Below are positions 17,745-25,640 of a stretch of 54,626 bases of DNA, piece after piece. The first letter of the stretch is position 1. Each line of letters starts with the position of its first letter. This stretch comes from Aquirhabdus sp. (GTDB lineage Bacteria; Pseudomonadota; Gammaproteobacteria; Pseudomonadales; Moraxellaceae): the NCBI GenBank assembly GCA_030149815.1, contig JASLHI010000001.1, positions 1-54,626 of the forward strand, written 5' to 3'. A model generated the notes under the pieces. That model saw only the letters and a program-made list of their open reading frames with translations, searched no databases and was not told the origin of the DNA. Made by a program: the position numbers and the translations under genes.

Positions 17745-18908
17745 TCAGACTCCCTTCACAACATCAGCATCGACAATCGGCGCACCTAATGAGGCAGCGA
17801 GATTCATCGCACCTGTGATGAGGTTTCCGACAGCGAGTGGATATAAAAGGCTGGTATTTGGCTGATTACCTTTGCCACGGATCGTCAGGCGATCAGCCAA
17901 TGCATCAATGCCGTCTTGAGTGATGATATTGGTGATATCGATGTCATAGGTTTTGCAGCGATGAGCCAGATACTCGCCCAGTGTCGAGTGATTGAGTGGA
18001 TCAAGGGTGACTAGCTCACAGCGTTGCACAAGCTCACGAAGTTCAGCATTCTTTTCACTTAGTTTGATGGCTAGTTCGTTCTGACCGATCAAGACAATGC
18101 CGAGCAGCTTGCGATAACCGTCCTCAAGCTCAAAGAAACGCTTTAAATGTTTGAGAGTTGATACTGGTAAGCTGTGAGCCTCCTCAATAATCAAAACGTG
18201 TGAGTATCCTGCACGACTGGATTCGCGCAATAGTTCATGAATTTGATTAAAACGTGCTTCAGGTGAGCGTTTTGCATTGGTCAGTGGCGCTAAACCGCGC
18301 AAAATGGTCTCTGCGATATGCGAAGATTTGAGCGTTTTACCTTTGGTGTCATTGTCTTCAGTAGCAAGGACGTAGGGTTCAAATGTGACGACACTCTGAC
18401 CTTCACGTTTAATACGATCAATGAGATCACGGCGTAAAGTGGTTTTTCCTGCGCCAGATTCACCTACAACAGCAATCAATCCACCATGCTTTGCTGTATG
18501 CCAGATGGACTCGCGCACGTATCGAATATCAGGCGAGAGATAGAGGTCATCTACGTTTTGCACGTCAGCGGCAAACGGGTTAGTTATGATGCCGAAGGCT
18601 TTACGCGCTTCCTGAGTCAGTGTTTGGCGACGGAGTAACATGGGATTGTCCTTATTTTCTAGTGATGTGGCGCGTGGTGGTGGGGTTAAAAGTTCGTTGA
18701 GTACACGGGCATCAAGACCTTTAGTGACAAGAAAATCGACGATGCTTTTTTGCAGTTCGACCTGGTCTCGTGTCTTAGGCCATATTCCAAGATTGACGAT
18801 GTTGCAAAATGCCGCTTGGCTGATGCGGACTGATCTTGCTATCTCGGCTTGACTCACACCGTGTGCAGCTAATAAGTCTTTGCAGGCAGTTGCTTTTATG
18901 GTTGACAT
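17745..18908 (-). CDS. MuB-like transposition ATPase
   Basis: AAA+ ATPase of 387 aa that selects target DNA and activates the transposase. An N-terminal helix-turn-helix is visible (about 13-33, GVSQAEIARSVRISQAAF). Walker A is GESGAGKTT (149-157), Walker B is VLIIEEAH (about 240), and IGQNELAIKL follows as sensor-type sequence. The ATG at 18908 with AGGAC upstream is preferred to a TTG at 18914. It follows the transposase gene directly, as B follows A in Mu. Confidence 0.93.
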   Translation of the reverse strand: MSTIKATACKDLLAAHGVSQAEIARSVRISQAAFCNIVNLGIWPKTRDQVELQKSIVDFLVTKGLDARVLNELLTPPPRATSLENKDNPMLLRRQTLTQEARKAFGIITNPFAADVQNVDDLYLSPDIRYVRESIWHTAKHGGLIAVVGESGAGKTTLRRDLIDRIKREGQSVVTFEPYVLATEDNDTKGKTLKSSHIAETILRGLAPLTNAKRSPEARFNQIHELLRESSRAGYSHVLIIEEAHSLPVSTLKHLKRFFELEDGYRKLLGIVLIGQNELAIKLSEKNAELRELVQRCELVTLDPLNHSTLGEYLAHRCKTYDIDITNIITQDGIDALADRLTIRGKGNQPNTSLLYPLAVGNLITGAMNLAASLGAPIVDADVVKGV

Positions 18909-18910
18909 GT

Positions 18911-20674
18911 TCAAAGTCCTACAACGCGAAGTGTGCGAGATGGTTGAGTTTGGGCTGCATCTGGTGCGGCATTGGCGCGGATGGCATTTGCTATGATCTC
19001 GACCTGATCAGGTGGAACGCCGTCTGGATGAGTCATGACGAGGGCTCTGTAGTGATCTGCTGTCCAGATATCGCCAACCAATGCCTTGATACGTTTAGCT
19101 GCTGCGACATGGGTTAGCGCAGCAAGTTCACGTTTTTGGGTTGGTGTTTGCATCTGCTCGCCAGCGCGAGGCAGATATTCATTAACGGTGACTTTCTTGA
19201 CGTCTGCATTGACATCGAATTGACCTTCAAAGGCGGGTTTCTTTTGTTTGATGGCTTTTTCTGCTTGTGCCAATGTATCGGCACCATAAGCACGTTTGAT
19301 AATCTCCTTCCTGTTTCTATCAATGCCGCTGTCTGGCATAGATTTGGTGGTTTGTCCGATGATGGGTGCATCAACCGAATATCCGAACATGTCGCGTTGA
19401 TCAGGTTCGCAGGTAATTGCGATCTGATTGCCTTCATGGTCAGTGGTTATTACGTCAATACATGGTGCACGGTAAGGATTGACGACAATTTCTAGCTTGG
19501 CTTTGACGTAAACACCTTCGATGTGAGCTACTTTGTAGTAATGCTCACCAAAGCCTTTGATGCTGTGTTTGATGGTCAAATCACCTTGAACAGTCTTAGT
19601 TTCAGGCTTGGTATTCACCAACTCGCGACATAATTCAAGTGATGGCGCAACACGCAGTTGTTCGTTAGTGATGGTCTGCCAGACTTGGTTACGGGTCTTT
19701 TTGGTACGGCTGTGAATCGCGGTTTCATTCCAATACGCGCGCCACTTGGCTACATCTTCATTCAGTTCGTCGATGCTTCCAATTTCCTTAAAGCGCAACC
19801 GACCTTCGTATTGTGTTTCAACGAGGTTATTGCCTTGCTCGACTTGACCTTTGGCGCGTGGATTCCCTGCACCATGTGCAATCCATTCGACTTGCAGATT
19901 TTTAAGCAGATTAAGGAATAATCCGCTCATGTTCGCAGAGCCTTTGTCCATGTAGAGAATCCAAGGCACACCAGACATAGGTTCTTGATTGCTGCGACGT
20001 TGAATCGCATTCAAAAAGACCTTAGTCAAGTTGGCACTGTCTTCACTGCCAGCAACATATTCGACATAAATGCTGCCACTAGTGTGATCGGTTATGACGT
20101 AGCGAATGACGCGTTCGTTTTCGATCTTTTTGAGGTTTGCTGGCTTGTTCTTGTAGAACTTTTTCTCATCCATGACTTGCATACCCCCTTTAGGGAGGTA
20201 AAACACGACACATACGGAAGCATCAGCTTGCCAGACATGATTCGGGTGTAATGAGCGCTGCATAACATGAGCAGATGGTGACGCGAGCTGTGTTGGGTGG
20301 CAGAGGTTTTGTTTCATTGCGCGTCCAATCGTTGCCGCAGAAACGTCAGGGGCTTGACCATTGGATTTGAGGATGTCCAATGCGAGCTTGATCGGCATAG
20401 TCTTTTTGCCATTGGCGCGAGTGGCTAGATGCACCATTGCGCCAACAGTTGCCGCTGTCTCGGGAGACACCGAGGATCTCCCTTTGTCTGCGCGAGTCTT
20501 GCGACCTGTGCTATAACCGACCTCTTCAAGTCTGCGGTAGAGTTCTTGTTTGCTGATCGATAAATGAGTGCAAGCGTTGGTCACGATTGACCCTTTCTGA
20601 CCGTGACCAGCATTGTTCAAACGCGATGCTGTTTCGCGTAGGTAGTCCTGTTCGGCTAGATTGGGTTTAGTCAT
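18911..20674 (-). CDS. MuA-type DDE transposase
   Basis: Transposase of 587 aa. An N-terminal DNA-binding region contains an HTH (about 35-55, LSISKQELYRRLEEVGYS). The catalytic core has D151 (WQADAS), D243 (YMDKGSANMS) and E279 (KGQVEQ), a DD-35-E spacing. A Mu-transposase-type beta-barrel region (about 370-440) and a C-terminal tail for the ATPase follow. Shorter than MuA (663 aa) and closer to the BcepMu-type enzymes. GAGG lies 8 bases before the ATG. It integrates and replicates the phage. Confidence 0.95.
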   Translation of the reverse strand: MTKPNLAEQDYLRETASRLNNAGHGQKGSIVTNACTHLSISKQELYRRLEEVGYSTGRKTRADKGRSSVSPETAATVGAMVHLATRANGKKTMPIKLALDILKSNGQAPDVSAATIGRAMKQNLCHPTQLASPSAHVMQRSLHPNHVWQADASVCVVFYLPKGGMQVMDEKKFYKNKPANLKKIENERVIRYVITDHTSGSIYVEYVAGSEDSANLTKVFLNAIQRRSNQEPMSGVPWILYMDKGSANMSGLFLNLLKNLQVEWIAHGAGNPRAKGQVEQGNNLVETQYEGRLRFKEIGSIDELNEDVAKWRAYWNETAIHSRTKKTRNQVWQTITNEQLRVAPSLELCRELVNTKPETKTVQGDLTIKHSIKGFGEHYYKVAHIEGVYVKAKLEIVVNPYRAPCIDVITTDHEGNQIAITCEPDQRDMFGYSVDAPIIGQTTKSMPDSGIDRNRKEIIKRAYGADTLAQAEKAIKQKKPAFEGQFDVNADVKKVTVNEYLPRAGEQMQTPTQKRELAALTHVAAAKRIKALVGDIWTADHYRALVMTHPDGVPPDQVEIIANAIRANAAPDAAQTQPSRTLRVVGL

Positions 20675-20677
20675 GGC

Positions 20678-21568
20678 TTAGACCTCAGACTCTGTGTGAG
20701 GAGTAATCGCAGGGAGACTCATCCATTCAGGATTAACCATTTGCTCAAAGTTGATTTGAATACCAAGGTCAACAGATGCTTGAGCGATGCGCTGATAAGT
20801 TGCAGTCACTGATTCATCAATACGGTCATGTAATCCCACGATGCTTTCTTCACTAGCAATGACTTGCATCTCTGCAATTTGGTGGTTGTACTGCAGTAGC
20901 GCGGCTAGGAAAACGTGACTAATTTCATCAAGCGCTTTCTTAGCCTCTGATTCACGTTGATCAGCTAGAGCAGCTTTTGCAGCGGCAGATGGATTGCTTA
21001 GACGTGTGAGGTTGGTGTCTAGGTCATCGATCTTTTTGTTTTTAGTTTCGATAAGTTGGTCTTTTGCAGCACCGTCTGCGCGTGAATTGCGGAGTGCTGT
21101 TTTAAGTTCTCTAACGGACATGGTTTCAATGTCATCTAGAGTTATTCCTGAAACTGTTCCACCCTGAGAAAGCTCCTCAAGGTCGCCATCGTCGAGGGTG
21201 ACGAGTTCGAGCAACTTAGTTTGATTGCCTGCTGCTTTCAAAAGCGAATCCGAATTCGTTTTTGAGAATTTGATTGTCGCTGACATAAATTTTTGAGCCA
21301 TGCGATCACTTATTCCAAGTAGGTCAATCCGCTTGGTAAATTCACCGTGTGGTGTCATTTCTTTTAAGATCAATAGACGTTTGCCTAGTTCCAAACATGC
21401 TTCAACTGAGCGTTGTTGGTAAAAGCGAATTTCATCTTCTAGTGCACCGATGTTTAGTGCGCCCTCATAGCCGAGTCTGATAGCAAGTTCGACAGTGTTG
21501 GTATGCATCTGACTAATTTCAGTATTGCTATCTGAAGCGGTGATGACTTCTTGTGGTTGAGTAGACAT
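20678..21568 (-). CDS. DUF3102-domain early phage protein
   Basis: Protein of 296 aa. The N-terminal half resembles DUF3102 (RFYQQRSVEACLELGKRLLI, then MTPHGEFTKRIDLLGISDRM), which is often found in ParB-like or plasmid/phage proteins. The middle has a coiled coil (about 160-190) and the C-terminus is helical. It lies 3 bp upstream of the transposase gene. Possibly a transposition or DNA-binding accessory factor; function unproven. Confidence 0.75.
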   Translation of the reverse strand: MSTQPQEVITASDSNTEISQMHTNTVELAIRLGYEGALNIGALEDEIRFYQQRSVEACLELGKRLLILKEMTPHGEFTKRIDLLGISDRMAQKFMSATIKFSKTNSDSLLKAAGNQTKLLELVTLDDGDLEELSQGGTVSGITLDDIETMSVRELKTALRNSRADGAAKDQLIETKNKKIDDLDTNLTRLSNPSAAAKAALADQRESEAKKALDEISHVFLAALLQYNHQIAEMQVIASEESIVGLHDRIDESVTATYQRIAQASVDLGIQINFEQMVNPEWMSLPAITPHTESEV

Positions 21569-21577
21569 GACTAATCC

Positions 21578-21868
21578 CTAGTAAACGGTACGAGTGGTTC
21601 GTTGATTCATTTCATCTAAGCGCTGACGAGCGCGTTGCATTTCTTCGCGATGCGCTTCGGCGATTTGATGCATTTGGATGCTTAGGCTGTAGCGACCTGT
21701 AGGCTTTTTCTCGACTAGACCTTCGACAGAAAGGTCTTGGAGACAACGAACGGTATTGGTTGGGGTTTCGTTTATTGCGGTTGCAATATCGATAACGGCT
21801 AGACCATCAATGGTGCGACCCTTGAGGATTTTCATGACACGAAGTGTGCGACGTGCTGACTCGCTCAT
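21578..21868 (-). CDS. IclR-type winged-helix protein
   Basis: Small DNA-binding protein of 96 aa. The winged helix spans about 8-65 (LAVIDIATAINETPTNTVRC followed by LQDLSVEGLVEKKPTGRYSL), as in the N-terminal domain of IclR regulators, with no effector domain. A charged helix follows. Likely a phage regulator acting early. Its ATG overlaps the stop of the small membrane gene by 4 bp. Confidence 0.78.
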   Translation of the reverse strand: MSESARRTLRVMKILKGRTIDGLAVIDIATAINETPTNTVRCLQDLSVEGLVEKKPTGRYSLSIQMHQIAEAHREEMQRARQRLDEMNQRTTRTVY

Positions 21869-22071
21869 GCTTGTGCAGCCTCATTCGTGGTTTCTTTTGC
21901 CTTGAGAATATAGATCTCGTTGTTTAGCTCATGGCGGAGGTCTTCTGCTTTAGATTCGGCGTGATACCAGCCAAACATAGCGATCACCAATAAGACACCT
22001 AAGACAATTGCAAGAGTCATTGCTCCTTCGTTGTGGTCTGGGCGTTCTGGTGGATAACAATTGAGAGACAT
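21865..22071 (-). CDS. Small membrane protein (68 aa), early operon
   Basis: One membrane helix at about 18-36 (MTLAIVLGVLLVIAMFGWYH) and then a charged, coiled-coil-like tail. GGAG lies 8 bases before the ATG. It overlaps the next gene by 4 bp. Function unknown. Confidence 0.68.
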   Translation of the reverse strand: MSLNCYPPERPDHNEGAMTLAIVLGVLLVIAMFGWYHAESKAEDLRHELNNEIYILKAKETTNEAAQA

Positions 22072-22116
22072 CGGTGGGGCTCCTTTTGTGCAAAGTTATG
22101 TGAAGTTGTGCTATGT

Positions 22117-22320
22117 TTACGCGGCAGCTTTAGGCTTAGCTTTCATGCCAAGCGCTACGGCAATCATGTGACCATTGCCTTTGGTACCTTTGTTTTGTCC
22201 GTTGATTACGCGATAGACTTCTGAAGGGTCGAATTTCTTACTGAGAGCCCAAGCGTGAACTGTTTCACCGCGTTCAAAGAATTCACGTTTGATCTGTTCT
22301 CCAGTTTTAAGAGTGCTCAT
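22117..22320 (-). CDS. BcepMu gp16-family DNA-binding protein
   Basis: Protein of 67 aa from the ATG at 22320, with AGGA 7 bases upstream. It matches the pattern of the BcepMu gp16 family: TGEQIKREFFERGETVHAWA, the HTH segment KFDPSEVYRVINGQ, then IAVALGMKAKPKA. First gene of the leftward early operon, the place of Ner in Mu, so it is probably a Cro/Ner-like regulator of the early and repressor promoters. Confidence 0.85.
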   Translation of the reverse strand: MSTLKTGEQIKREFFERGETVHAWALSKKFDPSEVYRVINGQNKGTKGNGHMIAVALGMKAKPKAAA

Positions 22321-22350
22321 GGTTGTATCCTGTGATGTTTTGCTAAAAAT

Positions 22351-22366
22351 GGTGAACAACTTCACC
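22351..22366. promoter_or_regulatory. Operator-like inverted repeat ahead of the early operon
   Basis: GGTGAA-CAAC-TTCACC, 6-bp arms around four bases. It sits between the repressor operator and the gp16-like gene and overlaps the -35 of the proposed rightward promoter. It differs from the repressor operators, so it is a candidate site for the gp16-like protein. Confidence 0.5.
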
Positions 22367-22381
22367 GATAAGTGCTATATT
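22353..22381 (+). promoter_or_regulatory. Proposed promoter for the repressor gene
   Basis: -35 TGAACA (22353-22358), 17-bp spacer, -10 TATATT (22376-22381). Transcription would start within the perfect operator palindrome at 22383-22398, giving repressor autoregulation. Confidence 0.55.
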
Positions 22382-22382
22382 C

Positions 22383-22398
22383 GCTCAATATATTGAGC
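22383..22398. promoter_or_regulatory. Repressor operator O1 (perfect 16-bp palindrome)
   Basis: GCTCAATATATTGAGC. On the minus strand it lies directly downstream of a perfect -35 (TTGACA, 22400-22405), so it would block the leftward early promoter. The -10 of that promoter is less clear (GAATAT with a 17-bp spacer, or TATAGC with 20). Confidence 0.75.
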
Positions 22399-22399
22399 A

Positions 22400-22405
22400 T
22401 GTCAA
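22400..22405 (-). promoter_or_regulatory. -35 box of the leftward early promoter
   Basis: TTGACA on the minus strand, 80 bp upstream of the gp16-like start codon. The operator palindrome occupies the spacer region after it. Confidence 0.6.
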
Positions 22406-22411
22406 CCGAAG

Positions 22412-23080
22412 GTGTGCAATATTTTGAACAATTTTAATGAGAGACTTCGTGCTGAAGTTGAAAGAATTGGTGTTTCTGAGCTGGCCAGACGTATAGGTGG
22501 CACGCGAAACACGCTATATAACTGGTGCGAAAAGGGTAATATTCCATTAGACAAGCTCATGCTGCTTGGACAGCATGGTGTCGATGTTCAATATATTGTG
22601 CTAGGATTAGTCGATAGTGCTCAAAATATTGAGCAAAAAAATGAAACATTGTTTGATGGTATGTTTTCGTTGATTCCTGTCTACGATGTACAGGTTTCTG
22701 CTGGTCATGGTGCGTTCGCACACGGTGTGACAGAAGCATCTAGCGCATTGGCTTTTCGTAATGATTGGCTCGCAGCGCGAGGGTTGAAGAAAGAGCATCT
22801 GTTGGTTATGCAAGGACGTGGTGACTCTATGTATCCGACCATTAATGATGGCGAATACATGCTTATAAACAGTGCAGCAAAAGATCCAATGGATGGTCAC
22901 ATTTATGTGATTAGAAGTGGCGATATGATTTGGGTTAAGCGAGTTCAGCGAAATCTAGATAGTTCGTTACTGTTGATTTCTGATAACAAAGCATATCCAC
23001 CAATGCCTCTGGTTCTGGATACTGCGGCAGATGTTGAAGTCGTTGGAAAGCTAGTGAATTCAAGTCGGAACTTTTATTGA
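22412..23080 (+). CDS. CI/LexA-type prophage repressor (HTH + S24 peptidase)
   Basis: Protein of 222 aa. An HTH lies at about 20-40 (GVSELARRIGGTRNTLYNWC). The S24 domain has the self-cleavage site Ala97-Gly98 (QVSAGHG), the catalytic Ser139 (GRGDSMYP) and Lys176 (IWVKRVQ). All residues for RecA-stimulated autocleavage are present, so the prophage is probably SOS-inducible, unlike Mu with its ClpX-controlled repressor. The GTG start at 22412 is weakly supported; a TTG at 22424 is also possible. Confidence 0.92.
   Translation: MCNILNNFNERLRAEVERIGVSELARRIGGTRNTLYNWCEKGNIPLDKLMLLGQHGVDVQYIVLGLVDSAQNIEQKNETLFDGMFSLIPVYDVQVSAGHGAFAHGVTEASSALAFRNDWLAARGLKKEHLLVMQGRGDSMYPTINDGEYMLINSAAKDPMDGHIYVIRSGDMIWVKRVQRNLDSSLLLISDNKAYPPMPLVLDTAADVEVVGKLVNSSRNFY
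22414..22429. promoter_or_regulatory. Repressor operator-like site O2
   Basis: GTGCAATATTTTGAAC matches the perfect operator at 12 of 16 positions and overlaps the repressor start codon. Confidence 0.5.
22586..22601. promoter_or_regulatory. Repressor operator-like site O3 inside the repressor gene
   Basis: GTTCAATATATTGTGC matches the perfect operator at 14 of 16 positions and lies in the coding sequence between the HTH and peptidase domains. Confidence 0.55.
22619..22634. promoter_or_regulatory. Repressor operator-like site O4 inside the repressor gene
   Basis: GCTCAAAATATTGAGC matches the perfect operator at 15 of 16 positions, 33 bp from O3 (start to start), about three helical turns. 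Confidence 0.6.
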
Positions 23081-23126
23081 TGGTGGATTAAGGTTTAATT
23101 GATATAAAACTACAAGGAGTTGAAAA

Positions 23127-23699
23127 ATGAAAACTTCGATTTTGGTTTGTTTATTAGTCTGTTTGGTTGGTTGTAGTGAGACTCCTAAGCCTGTAAGTAC
23201 TAAACAAGATAGTGCTTCAGTGACTCAAGTCGCTAAACCAATGAGTGATAGTGATGCACAATCATGGCTGAAAGCCAGTCAATATGATCGACAACATCCT
23301 TTGGTTGCTGTAAAGAATCAGCAAATTGCTAAGCCACTTTTGAGTGAAATTCAACTTGCTTATTCACCAAGCGAAGTGAAAATGAATGATCAAGTGCTTC
23401 GTGTCATCACTGGAAAGCCAGTTTTAAAGATTGATTTTTATTCCTTTAATCTTAAAAGCTCAATTTGCGGTTCTTATTGGGCAAATAAAGATGCGTGGGG
23501 TCATAAGGATTGGCAGAGAATTGAATTTTTAAACTCTGATGATGGTCAGGGTTTTGCTTTTGTAGGTGGGAAATCCGCTTGTGATGAGCTCGGCAAAGCA
23601 AAGGTCGATAATAACTATCTAGCGCAGCATACTTGGGTGTGTACATCTGGACAATGTAGACCGCGACAAAATGGAGAAATCACTTCGGGTGATGAATAG
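23127..23699 (+). CDS. Lipoprotein behind the repressor (candidate lysogenic-conversion gene)
   Basis: Protein of 190 aa with a lipoprotein signal peptide and lipobox LVGC (Cys16), then a Ser/Thr-rich linker and a folded domain with four further cysteines (SICGSYW, SACDELG, TWVCTSGQC). AAGGAG lies upstream of the ATG. It is the only gene between the repressor and a terminator, in the same direction, so it can be expressed in the lysogen. Candidate for superinfection exclusion or surface alteration; no family recognised. Confidence 0.75.
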   Translation: MKTSILVCLLVCLVGCSETPKPVSTKQDSASVTQVAKPMSDSDAQSWLKASQYDRQHPLVAVKNQQIAKPLLSEIQLAYSPSEVKMNDQVLRVITGKPVLKIDFYSFNLKSSICGSYWANKDAWGHKDWQRIEFLNSDDGQGFAFVGGKSACDELGKAKVDNNYLAQHTWVCTSGQCRPRQNGEITSGDE

Positions 23700-23703
23700 T
23701 TAA

Positions 23704-23730
23704 TAGCCTCCGCAAGGGGGCTTTTTTATA
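23704..23730 (+). terminator. Terminator after the repressor-lipoprotein unit
   Basis: Stem of GCCtCC / GGgGGC around gcaa, then a run of six T (gcctccgcaagggggctttt). It separates lysogenic transcription from the lysis and late genes. Confidence 0.85.
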
Positions 23731-23740
23731 TCTGAATAAA

Positions 23741-23784
23741 CTTAAAGTAGATTAAAAGATGCCAGAACGTATGCCGCTAATAAT
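23741..23784 (+). promoter_or_regulatory. Late promoter 1 (lysis genes): activator element plus -10
   Basis: Element CTTAAAG-tag-ATTAAAAG (23741-23758), then 20 bp, then -10 AATAAT (23779-23784). It shares exact spacing with three other late promoters. A hairpin (9-bp arms ATGCCGCTA / TAGCGGCAT, 23771-23792) overlaps the -10. The first gene is the endolysin at 23818, the place of Plys in Mu. Confidence 0.7.
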
Positions 23785-23817
23785 AGCGGCATAGTCGTTT
23801 CTAAGGGCGCTCGTGTC

Positions 23818-24285
23818 ATGCAACTCAGTAAAAATTTCACATTAGAAGAATTGGTTATTAGTCAAACGGCAGCTCGTCTCAGTATCGACAATACGCCGAG
23901 TAATCTTATTGTGGCTCATCTGGAACGACTCACTAATGAGCTTCTTGAGCCAATTCGGGCGTTTCTTGGTTTTCCTGTTCATATCTCTAGTGGCTATCGA
24001 TGCCCTGCGCTCAATCGAAAAATTGGTGGCGTAATCACGTCTGCACATTGCTTTGGTTTTGCCGCTGACATCACTGCGCCTCAATTTGGCTCACCGCAAA
24101 AAATTGCAGAATTTCTTGCTGAGCAACTCCCTAAACACGGCATTAAGTTTGACCAGATCATTTGGGAATTTGGGGATTGGGTGCATGTCGCAGTGTTTAG
24201 TCAAACGATGCAGCAACGTGGTCAAGTACTTACGGCGCGTAAGGTGAATGGCGAGACGAAGTATTTTAATGGAATTGTGAGTTGA
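23818..24285 (+). CDS. Endolysin, peptidase M15A type
   Basis: Zinc peptidase of 155 aa that cleaves peptidoglycan cross-links at lysis. Motifs of the M15A (DD-carboxypeptidase-like) family are present: SGYRCPALN (58-66), zinc ligands H77 (SAHCFG) and D84 (FAADI), and H123 (DWVHV). No signal peptide, so a holin is needed. First gene after late promoter 1. Confidence 0.9.
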   Translation: MQLSKNFTLEELVISQTAARLSIDNTPSNLIVAHLERLTNELLEPIRAFLGFPVHISSGYRCPALNRKIGGVITSAHCFGFAADITAPQFGSPQKIAEFLAEQLPKHGIKFDQIIWEFGDWVHVAVFSQTMQQRGQVLTARKVNGETKYFNGIVS

Positions 24286-24353
24286 GTTCTTAATTCCGAA
24301 CTCGAATTCGCTTTTGTGTGGTGTTTCTTTTATCTCTCTCGGAGTTTTGAAAA

Positions 24354-24770
24354 ATGTTTAGTTCTGGTATTAAAGCCGCAATTATCGCTGGTCTTGCATT
24401 TGCTTCTAATGCAATTACCGTAGTTGTTTCATCTGTAAAGAATCCTAATTTTGATGCAGCAAAAGACTTGCTGACTCATGTCGTGGGTCAAGTTCCTGCA
24501 ACTGTTGTTACTCCAATCATCACGGCAGTGACTTCATCTGTTAGTCATCCGAGCTTCAATGGTGCGGTGGATTGGCTTGCGCATGTCAATACGCAAATCC
24601 AGACGCTACTACCCGAAGCGCAGCTTGGTACCGCCTTATTAGCCGCAGCAGATCCAGTGCTTGGGGCTAGTGCAGGTGCTCTCGTCGAAGGTATTAAGCA
24701 AGTAGAAAACCTCTTGCCGAATCAAAGCGAGAAAGGTGGTGAACAGGACGATACAAAAAGTCTTGGTTAA
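24354..24770 (+). CDS. Lysis-region protein of unknown function, possible membrane protein
   Basis: Protein of 138 aa with a hydrophobic N-terminus (about 7-27, AAIIAGLAFASNAITVVVSS), Ala/Val-rich helices and a charged C-terminus. Lies between endolysin and the DUF7940-like protein with a good ribosome-binding site (ctcGGAGttttgaaaa before ATG). A holin or antiholin role is possible from position only. Confidence 0.6.
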   Translation: MFSSGIKAAIIAGLAFASNAITVVVSSVKNPNFDAAKDLLTHVVGQVPATVVTPIITAVTSSVSHPSFNGAVDWLAHVNTQIQTLLPEAQLGTALLAAADPVLGASAGALVEGIKQVENLLPNQSEKGGEQDDTKSLG

Positions 24771-24807
24771 CAACAATCTTGACCCTCTAAGCGCTGGGAG
24801 TGCTGGT

Positions 24808-25044
24808 ATGAAAAAGGTCTTGATTGATGATTGGCGACGTGCCTGGCGGTTTTTCTCGTTATGGTTCATTGCTGCGGCAGTCATGTTGCAGTCTATGTGG
24901 GATGCGTTGCCAGCGGATTTTAAGACCAGTTTACCAGTTCACACTCAGCGTGATGTAACCATTGGATTGCTTGTATTAGGTGGCTTTAGTCGCCTGATCA
25001 AGCAGACCAAAACCATAAATGCCGCTGTTGAAAAGGGTGAATGA
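24808..25044 (+). CDS. DUF7940-like small membrane protein, probable holin-like
   Basis: Protein of 78 aa: VLIDDWRRAWRFFSLWFIAA at the start, one membrane helix (about 14-34), a loop with LPVHTQRDVTIG, then a second hydrophobic segment (LLVLGGFSRLI). This pattern is common in phage lysis cassettes. The ATG at 24808 has GGGAG upstream; the longer reading from 24736 would overlap the previous gene. Confidence 0.72.
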   Translation: MKKVLIDDWRRAWRFFSLWFIAAAVMLQSMWDALPADFKTSLPVHTQRDVTIGLLVLGGFSRLIKQTKTINAAVEKGE

Positions 25045-25047
25045 ATA

Positions 25048-25263
25048 ATGGATATCGCCGATCGTGCTTTTGAACGTGAGGAGGAGCTAAGGCAGGATGC
25101 CCTAGCTGCAATGGAATTGCATCCGCATGGATTGCCCAGTTTAACGCATTGCGAACTCTGCAATTCCCCTATTCCTGTGAAGCGTCAACGCGCTGTGCCT
25201 GGCGTGACGACATATGTGCGCTGTCAAGATGAACAAGAACTACTAAATAAGAGGTTTCGCTAA
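25048..25263 (+). CDS. TraR/DksA-type C4 zinc-finger protein
   Basis: Protein of 71 aa. An N-terminal helix (MDIADRAFEREEELRQDALA) is followed by the finger: C35 and C38 (HCELCNSPIP) and one visible later cysteine (YVRCQDEQE). One cysteine of the usual four appears replaced (TTYVRC). TraR-like phage proteins bind RNA polymerase in the secondary channel and mimic DksA with ppGpp; that role is by family. Confidence 0.82.
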   Translation: MDIADRAFEREEELRQDALAAMELHPHGLPSLTHCELCNSPIPVKRQRAVPGVTTYVRCQDEQELLNKRFR

Positions 25264-25628
25264 TGCAGTATTTGCAATCGATTTTATCTGCATTAGGGAT
25301 CATTTGTAATCTTGGGCTTGGGCTTTATGTTTTCTTTTCTAATAAGAAAGCAGCTAAAGATGAAGAGTTAAAGAACACAAATAACCGTATCACTAAGCTT
25401 GAAAGCAAAATTGAAAATATGCCTGACGATGATGATTTTCAGGAGTCAAGAACGACGATCAAGTTGCTTGAGGAACGCATCAGTAAAAAGCCTGACCATG
25501 AAGATATTAACGCGGTTCGGTTGGATATTCGCGGTCTGCAAAGTGATTTGAAGGGAGTCACTAGCACAGTGAATTCTGTCGATAGGACAGTAAAAACCAT
25601 CAATGATTTTTTATTGAATAACAAGTGA
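25263..25628 (+). CDS. DUF2730 membrane-anchored coiled-coil protein (Mu gp25-like)
   Basis: Protein of 121 aa: one N-terminal membrane helix (about 5-24) and a long charged coiled coil (about 30-110) as in DUF2730 proteins found at the same place in Mu-like phages. A spanin-like role is possible but unproven. It overlaps the previous stop by one base (TAATG). Confidence 0.8.
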   Translation: MQYLQSILSALGIICNLGLGLYVFFSNKKAAKDEELKNTNNRITKLESKIENMPDDDDFQESRTTIKLLEERISKKPDHEDINAVRLDIRGLQSDLKGVTSTVNSVDRTVKTINDFLLNNK

Positions 25629-25640
25629 TCGGTGAGGCTT

